Shown here one piece after another: positions 6,878 through 11,267 of a DNA stretch of 11,267 bases. The position numbers and the translations under genes are program-made. Source of the stretch: Marinobacterium sp. xm-d-530. Its GTDB lineage: Bacteria; Pseudomonadota; Gammaproteobacteria; Pseudomonadales; Balneatricaceae. Below the pieces are notes generated by a model that saw nothing but the letters and a program-made list of their open reading frames with translations, did no database searches and was not told the origin of the DNA. The first letter of the stretch is position 1. The number at the start of each line of letters is the position of its first letter. Location: NCBI GenBank assembly GCA_949499045.1, contig CATEEE010000093.1, forward strand, positions 1-11,267, read 5' to 3'.

Positions 6878-8233
6878 ATGATGCGAAAACCTGAGCTATT
6901 GTCCCCTGCAGGGACCTTGCGAAATATGAAGTATGCGTTTGCCTATGGCGCTGACGCGGTCTACGCGGGTCAGCCGCGCTACAGCCTTCGCGTGCGTAAC
7001 AATGACTTCACTCTTCAGAACCTTGAAGAGGGTATTAATGTAGCGCATCAATTGGGTAAAAAGTTTTTTGTAGCCAGTAACATTCTTCCGCACAACTCAA
7101 AGTTGGGTACTTACATGAAGGATATTGATCCTGTTGTAGCGATGAAACCTGATGCCATGATTATGTCTGATCCAGGCTTGATCATGATGGTTAAAGATAA
7201 GTATCCAGATCTACCGATTCACCTCTCTGTTCAGTCGAATACGATGAACTGGGCTGCAGTGAAGTTCTGGGAGCGTGCCGGTATCGAACGCATCATTCTT
7301 TCACGAGAACTCTCGTTAGATGAAGTGGCAGAAATTCGTCAACAGTGTCCGCATATTGAGCTGGAGGTCTTTGTTCACGGCTCACTCTGTATCGCCTATT
7401 CAGGTCGCTGTCTGCTTTCTGGCTACATTAACCACCGAGACCCTAACCAGGGTACCTGTACAAATGCTTGTCGCTGGAAATACGATGCTCATGAGGCTCA
7501 GGAAGATGAGTCCGGTGATGTCGTTCCAGTACAGAGCTTTGATCCAAGCGAAGAGCAACAGCCTGCTCTAGGCGAAGGCAAACCGTCCGATCAGATCTAC
7601 CTGCTCCAAGAGCAGACGCGCCCTGGGGAGTATATGCCAGCCTTTGAAGATGAGCACGGCACCTACATCATGAACTCAAAAGATCTTCGTGCCATTCAGC
7701 ACGTCCATCGATTGACCGAGATGGGGGTCGACTCGCTTAAAATTGAGGGTCGAACTAAGTCGCACTACTACGTTGCTAGAACCGCTCAGGCTTACCGTCA
7801 AACCATCGACGACGCAGCGGCAGGCCGTCCATTCGACAAGGGCCTTATGGATGTCCTAGAGAATCTAGCGAACCGTGGATACACAGAAGGTTTCTACCGA
7901 CGTCATGTTCACGACGAATACCAGAACTACGAAACCGGTAACTCTGTGGGTGTGCATCAGCAATTTGTCGGTGAAGTGGTCGAGCGTGATGCGGACTCTG
8001 GTAAGCTTGTCATCGATGTGAAGAACAAGTTTGAGGTGGGCGATACGCTTGAGTTGATGACCCCTCAAGGTAACCGCCGCTTTAAGCTCGATGAGCTTTA
8101 CGACAAAAAAGGGGCACGGGTCCATGTCGCCCCAGGTTCAGGACACCGTGTAACGCTGCCACTCGATTTTGATACCGATATGGAATATGCGCTACTGATG
8201 CGTGATCTTCCAAACGCACCAGAGAGGGTGTAA
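6878..8233 (+). CDS. trhP: Prephenate-dependent tRNA uridine(34) hydroxylase TrhP (peptidase U32 family, YegQ)
   Basis: This 451-residue protein matches E. coli TrhP/YegQ (about 453 residues) along its length as I remember that sequence: KPELLSPAGTLRNMKYAFAY at the start, AVYAGQPRYSLRVRNNDF (27-44), IMSDPGLIMMV (95-105) and MNSKDLRAI near the middle. The U32 family signature EVFVHGSLCIAYSGRCLLSG (163-182) is intact. Four cysteines, C171, C178, C194 and C198, are clustered as in U32 proteins that bind an iron-sulfur cluster. Despite the peptidase name, TrhP acts in formation of 5-hydroxyuridine at the tRNA wobble position, the precursor of cmo5U/mcmo5U, using prephenate. There are two adjacent ATGs (6878 and 6881); the true start could be either. 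It is followed within six bases by a terminator, so it ends the thpR-trhP unit. Confidence 0.94.
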   Translation: MMRKPELLSPAGTLRNMKYAFAYGADAVYAGQPRYSLRVRNNDFTLQNLEEGINVAHQLGKKFFVASNILPHNSKLGTYMKDIDPVVAMKPDAMIMSDPGLIMMVKDKYPDLPIHLSVQSNTMNWAAVKFWERAGIERIILSRELSLDEVAEIRQQCPHIELEVFVHGSLCIAYSGRCLLSGYINHRDPNQGTCTNACRWKYDAHEAQEDESGDVVPVQSFDPSEEQQPALGEGKPSDQIYLLQEQTRPGEYMPAFEDEHGTYIMNSKDLRAIQHVHRLTEMGVDSLKIEGRTKSHYYVARTAQAYRQTIDDAAAGRPFDKGLMDVLENLANRGYTEGFYRRHVHDEYQNYETGNSVGVHQQFVGEVVERDADSGKLVIDVKNKFEVGDTLELMTPQGNRRFKLDELYDKKGARVHVAPGSGHRVTLPLDFDTDMEYALLMRDLPNAPERV

Positions 8234-8238
8234 ACGAG

Positions 8239-8263
8239 AGCCGGCTACCATGCCGGCTTTTTT
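8239..8263 (+). terminator. Rho-independent terminator after trhP
   Basis: The stem AGCCGGC (8239-8245) pairs with GCCGGCT (8252-8258) around a six-base loop (TACCAT), and the T-run spans 8258-8263. It starts five bases after the trhP stop codon and separates that unit from fumarase. Confidence 0.9.
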
Positions 8264-8302
8264 GTGCTTGCTGGATTTGCCTGGCAGTTAGACAAAGGGT
8301 GG

Positions 8303-8324
8303 TCATCCCATCTCGGTTGGATGA
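8303..8324. repeat. Short inverted repeat next to the fumarase -10 box (possible operator)
   Basis: TCATCC (8303-8308) and GGATGA (8319-8324) are exact inverted copies separated by 10 bases, one helical turn apart between arms and ending two bases before the TATAAT at 8327. A dimeric regulator could bind here and cover the -35 region. No known binding consensus is recognised, and a 6-bp repeat can occur by chance. Confidence 0.3.
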
Positions 8325-8326
8325 TG

Positions 8327-8332
8327 TATAAT
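8327..8332 (+). promoter_or_regulatory. Probable -10 box (TATAAT) of the fumarase promoter
   Basis: A perfect TATAAT lies 56 bases upstream of the fumarase ATG and after the trhP terminator, where a promoter is required. TG lies immediately upstream but without the one-base gap of an extended -10. The hexamer at the best -35 spacing (around 8304-8309) is a poor match to TTGACA, which would fit an activator-dependent or regulated promoter. The predicted leader (from about 8339) could form a small hairpin, GGGG (8347-8350) with CCCC (8356-8359). Confidence 0.5.
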
Positions 8333-8388
8333 CTTCCGGCACTGCAGGGGTGGAGCCCCGTGATCATCACTATAAATGGAGTTTTCCA

Positions 8389-9897
8389 ATGAGCGTTATT
8401 CGCCAAGACGACCTTATTGATAGCGTTGCTGATGCGCTACAGTTCATTTCTTATTACCATCCAATCGACTTTATTGAAGGTGTGCACGAAGCCTACCTGA
8501 AAGAGGAGAACCCAGCCGCTAAAGATGCGATGGCACAGATCCTAATCAACTCACGTATGTGTGCTGAAGGTAAGCGTCCTATCTGTCAGGACACCGGTAT
8601 CGTTACCGTATTTCTTAAAGTCGGTATGAACGTTCAGTGGGATGCTTCAATGAGCGTCACCGATATGGTGAATGAGGGTGTTCGTCGTGCTTACATGCAC
8701 CCAGATAACGTACTACGCGCCTCAATTCTTGCCGATCCTGCCGGTAAACGTCAGAACACCAAAGACAATACACCAGCTGTTATTCACTACGAAATTGTAG
8801 AGGGCGACGAGGTAGAAGTTCATGTAGCTGCTAAAGGTGGTGGTTCAGAGAATAAATCGAAGATGGTGATGTTGAACCCGTCTGACAGCATTGTGGATTG
8901 GGTTGTTAAAACAGTTCCGACCATGGGGGCAGGCTGGTGTCCACCCGGTATGCTGGGTATCGGTATCGGTGGTACTGCGGAAAAAGCAGCGGTTATGGCC
9001 AAAGAGTCTTTAATGGACCCAATCGATATTCATGAGCTTCGTGAGCGTGGTCCACAGAACCGTGTCGAAGAACTTCGTTTAGAGATTATGGATGCGGTCA
9101 ATGAATTGGGTATTGGTGCGCAAGGTCTTGGTGGTCTGACTACGATTCTTGACGTTAAAATCATGGACTACCCAACACATGCAGCGTCACTTCCTATATG
9201 CATGATCCCTAACTGTGCTGCGACTCGTCATACACACTTCACCTTGAAAGGTGATGGACCGGCTGTGCTCACTCCGCCAAGCCTAGATCAGTGGCCTGAA
9301 GTGACTTTTGAAGTGGGTGCCAATACACGTCGCGTCAATCTTGATGAGATTACACCTGAGTCGGTTAAAGAGTGGAAGGTTGGTGAGACCGTCCTGCTTA
9401 ACGGTAAAATGTTGACTGGTCGTGATGCTGCTCATAAACGCATGGTAGAGATGCTAAACAACGGTGAAGAGTTGCCGGTTGATCTTAAAGGTCGATTCAT
9501 CTATTACGTTGGCCCAGTCGACCCAGTTCGTGATGAAGTGGTAGGCCCTGCTGGCCCAACAACGTCAACACGCATGGATAAGTTCACACGTCAGATTCTA
9601 GAATCAACAGGCCTATTGGGTATGATTGGTAAATCTGAACGTGGTCCAATCGCTATTGATGCGATCAAAGATAACCAAGCAGTCTATCTGATGGCTGTTG
9701 GGGGGGCTGCTTATCTTGTCTCTAAAGCGATCACTGGCTCAAAAGTGCTGGCCTTCCCAGAGATGGGGATGGAAGCGATCTATGAGTTTGAAGTTAAAGA
9801 TATGCCAGTCACCGTTGCTGTTGATGTGAATGGTGAATCTGTTCATACCACAGGTCCAGCTAAGTGGCAGGAGATCATTGCCTCTTCTAAGAGTTAA
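8389..9897 (+). CDS. fumA: Class I fumarate hydratase ([4Fe-4S] fumarase)
   Basis: A 502-residue class I fumarase, which interconverts fumarate and L-malate in the TCA cycle. The N-terminal alpha domain (about residues 10-288) and C-terminal beta domain (about 293-497) are fused in one chain. Cluster ligands are inferred as C66 (RPICQDTG), C184 (GAGWCPPG) and C276 (IPNCAATR); their spacing matches that of the structurally characterised Leishmania enzyme as recalled. D68 in CQDTG and KGGGSENKS (149-157) are further active-site blocks; VGPAGPTTSTRMD (385-397) marks the beta domain. The family resemblance is to the single-gene Pseudomonas type, somewhat shorter than E. coli FumA/FumB (548). The frame is open from a GTG at 8350, but the ATG at 8389 has GGAG at 8378-8381 with seven-base spacing, and the 13 extra residues do not resemble the family, so 8389 is chosen. 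Oxygen-labile clusters of this class usually imply iron and oxidative-stress sensitivity. Confidence 0.95.
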   Translation: MSVIRQDDLIDSVADALQFISYYHPIDFIEGVHEAYLKEENPAAKDAMAQILINSRMCAEGKRPICQDTGIVTVFLKVGMNVQWDASMSVTDMVNEGVRRAYMHPDNVLRASILADPAGKRQNTKDNTPAVIHYEIVEGDEVEVHVAAKGGGSENKSKMVMLNPSDSIVDWVVKTVPTMGAGWCPPGMLGIGIGGTAEKAAVMAKESLMDPIDIHELRERGPQNRVEELRLEIMDAVNELGIGAQGLGGLTTILDVKIMDYPTHAASLPICMIPNCAATRHTHFTLKGDGPAVLTPPSLDQWPEVTFEVGANTRRVNLDEITPESVKEWKVGETVLLNGKMLTGRDAAHKRMVEMLNNGEELPVDLKGRFIYYVGPVDPVRDEVVGPAGPTTSTRMDKFTRQILESTGLLGMIGKSERGPIAIDAIKDNQAVYLMAVGGAAYLVSKAITGSKVLAFPEMGMEAIYEFEVKDMPVTVAVDVNGESVHTTGPAKWQEIIASSKS

Positions 9898-9916
9898 CAG
9901 CTCTTTAGCCTAGATT

Positions 9917-9947
9917 AAATACCCGCCTTTGTAGCGGGTATTTTTTT
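9917..9947 (+). terminator. Rho-independent terminator after fumarase
   Basis: ATACCCGC (9919-9926) pairs with GCGGGTAT (9934-9941) around a seven-base loop, with two more A-T pairs possible at the base, followed by a run of T to 9947. It starts about 20 bases after the fumarase stop codon, so fumarase is probably transcribed alone. Confidence 0.92.
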
Positions 9948-10029
9948 GCTTGTTATGAGGGTTTTGTTTGTCTAAATTCGTTGTAATAAAGGCAAATTTC
10001 TTGAAGTTGAATCTAATTGAGTTGACAGA

Positions 10030-11175
10030 ATGACCCACAGAGTCGAGACACGTAATCTACTATCTTCTAGTTTTGGAGCTTCACATCAGGTCAAAATTCA
10101 CCGTTTCGGTACTGAAGGCGCTCGGCCAAAGGTCTATCTTCAGGCGGCGCTGCATGCCGATGAGTACCCAGGACTTCTGGTTGCACACCATTTGATAACT
10201 CTACTGACAGCCCTGGATGATCAAGGTGCAATTAATGGTGAAATTGTCCTGGTTCCGGTTGCAAATCCCATTGGGCTGGGCCAACGAATAAACGCTCAAC
10301 ACCTGGGTCGTTTTGATCTGGCCGGTGGTGGCAACTTCAATCGCAACTGGCCGGATCTATCTGAAGCTGTCCTAGAGCGGACAGAGCAGGATCTTACAGA
10401 AGACCCAGAACGAAATGCTCAGATTATCAGAGATGCCCTGATTAAAGAGGTCTCCTCATTAGGGGTGCGAACCGAGCTCGACGATCTTCGTAAAACACTG
10501 CTTCTCTGTTCTATTGATTCCGATCTGGTGTTGGATCTGCACTGTGATTATCAAGCGCTTTTCCATCTCTACTCATCCATTCATCATAAGAAATTGGCCC
10601 ATGAGTTAGGTCGCGATCTAGGAGCCCATGCGGTTCTCATTGAGACTGAAGCGGGCGGGGAACCTTTTGATGAGTGCCATGCAGGTGTTTGGTGGCGATT
10701 GAAACAGCGAATAGAGCCTGCTAAACCAATTCCATTGGGTTGTTTTTCTGCAACCGTTGAGTTGCGTGGGCAGCAAGATGTGAGCGATGAGTTGGCCTTG
10801 CAGGATGCTAATGCTCTAATTCGTTTTATGCAGAGGCGACAGGTAATCTCGGGTGAACCAGAACCCCTGCCTGAACCGCTTTGTTACCCTACTCCCCTAG
10901 AAGGGACTGATATCATTTACGCTCCCGCAGCTGGCGTAGTTGTCTATCATAAAAAATTAGGAGATAGAGTTGAGAAGGGTGAGGTCGTCGCAGAGTTAAT
11001 TAACCCTGCTGCTGAGTCTCAGGATAAAGCTCGTATAGTTTTAAGGAGTCGCACCAGTGGTCTATTTCTGACTCATATGAGTGATCGTCTTGTTGCACCG
11101 GGTGCTGCTCTGATTAAAATTTGTGGTGAACTAGCCTTAGAGCATCGCGAATCAGGTAAACTGCTTGAAGCCTAG
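10030..11175 (+). CDS. Succinylglutamate desuccinylase/aspartoacylase family zinc deacylase
   Basis: A 381-residue M14-like metallohydrolase that should cleave the amide bond of an N-acylated amino acid or similar small compound. Zinc ligands are inferred as H42 and E45 (ALHADEYPG, residues 40-48) and H171 (LVLDLHCDYQ, 166-175). GNFNRNWPDL (101-110) is the substrate-carboxylate binding block, and E244 in ATVELRG is the expected catalytic glutamate. A C-terminal domain (about 292-367) begins IIYAPAAGVVVYHKKLGDRV and reads like a lipoyl/biotinyl-type beta-barrel, seen at the end of many members of this family. The protein is longer than AstE (about 320) and has a Glu/Asp/Arg-rich insert at about 111-155. 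The ATG at 10030 has only weak TTGAG (10017-10021) upstream. It stands alone after the fumarase terminator, without arginine-succinyltransferase (ast) or ectoine-degradation (doe) genes in view, so the substrate is undetermined. Confidence 0.88.
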   Translation: MTHRVETRNLLSSSFGASHQVKIHRFGTEGARPKVYLQAALHADEYPGLLVAHHLITLLTALDDQGAINGEIVLVPVANPIGLGQRINAQHLGRFDLAGGGNFNRNWPDLSEAVLERTEQDLTEDPERNAQIIRDALIKEVSSLGVRTELDDLRKTLLLCSIDSDLVLDLHCDYQALFHLYSSIHHKKLAHELGRDLGAHAVLIETEAGGEPFDECHAGVWWRLKQRIEPAKPIPLGCFSATVELRGQQDVSDELALQDANALIRFMQRRQVISGEPEPLPEPLCYPTPLEGTDIIYAPAAGVVVYHKKLGDRVEKGEVVAELINPAAESQDKARIVLRSRTSGLFLTHMSDRLVAPGAALIKICGELALEHRESGKLLEA

Positions 11176-11267
11176 CTGCGTATGTGATTTTCATTGCTAT
11201 TGAATAGATGCGCTTTACAGTATTGCAGCTATTAGATTACATTGGTCTTTTAATCTTAACCCTAGAG
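11176..11267. other. Terminal non-coding stretch, no supported feature
   Basis: The 92 bases after the deacylase gene contain no credible reading frame and no clear terminator hairpin. TTTACA (11214-11219) with TTACAT (11237-11242) at 17-base spacing is a weak promoter-like pair that could serve a gene beyond the window, but the -10 match is poor. Confidence 0.3.

Noticed and set aside
6878..8233. Collagenase-like protease function
   Set aside because: The U32 'peptidase' label is historical; the sequence resembles TrhP/YegQ along its full length, where tRNA hydroxylation is the supported role.
9962..9990. Promoter for the deacylase gene (TTGTTT with TAATAA)
   Set aside because: The hexamers are present but the spacer is about 14 bases and neither hexamer is close to consensus.

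Overview
The window is a chromosomal segment with all eight to nine supported genes on the + strand, at ordinary bacterial coding density. The protein sequences point to a gammaproteobacterium, probably a marine one of the Oceanospirillales/Neptuniibacter-Marinobacterium-Amphritea kind. The TrhP (YegQ) protein is close to the E. coli family, and the class I fumarase is of the ~500-residue single-gene type found in Pseudomonas and relatives. Taxonomy is an inference from remembered family resemblance; no search was run. I see no mobile element, CRISPR array, tRNA or rRNA.

Positions 71-5175 hold a complete five-gene ABC importer of the branched-chain amino acid (HAAT/Liv) family: a Tat-exported substrate-binding protein, two membrane permeases (LivH-like, LivM-like) and two ATPases (LivG-like, LivF-like). 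The permease and ATPase genes are tightly packed (1-nt gap, 22-nt gap, 4-nt ATGA overlap). The binding-protein gene is separated from them by two back-to-back hairpins (1422-1448 and a strong terminator-like one at 1453-1482). That arrangement would give much more binding protein than membrane components. A strong terminator at 5201-5229 closes the operon. The substrate cannot be read from the sequence; the binding protein is longer than LivJ/LivK and there are no metabolic genes within the operon to identify it.

Positions 5286-8263 hold a single-pass membrane protein with a long coiled coil and no recognised function, then a thpR-like 2H phosphoesterase gene 23 nt upstream of trhP, the U32-family tRNA U34 hydroxylation gene. 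The thpR/trhP pair is probably co-transcribed and ends at the terminator at 8239-8263.

Positions 8264-9947 are a monocistronic unit for class I [4Fe-4S] fumarate hydratase, with a TATAAT box and a small inverted repeat upstream and a terminator downstream. Its start is best placed at 8389, not at the upstream in-frame GTG at 8350. Positions 10030-11175 encode a zinc-dependent acyl-amino-acid deacylase of the AstE/aspartoacylase family with a lipoyl-like C-terminal domain. The last 92 bases hold no gene.

I did not find convincing evidence of a previously undescribed system. The most interesting leads are the double hairpin in the transporter operon, the unassigned transporter substrate, the unusual ABC signature of the LivG-like subunit, the uncharacterised coiled-coil protein, and the C-terminal domain of the deacylase.
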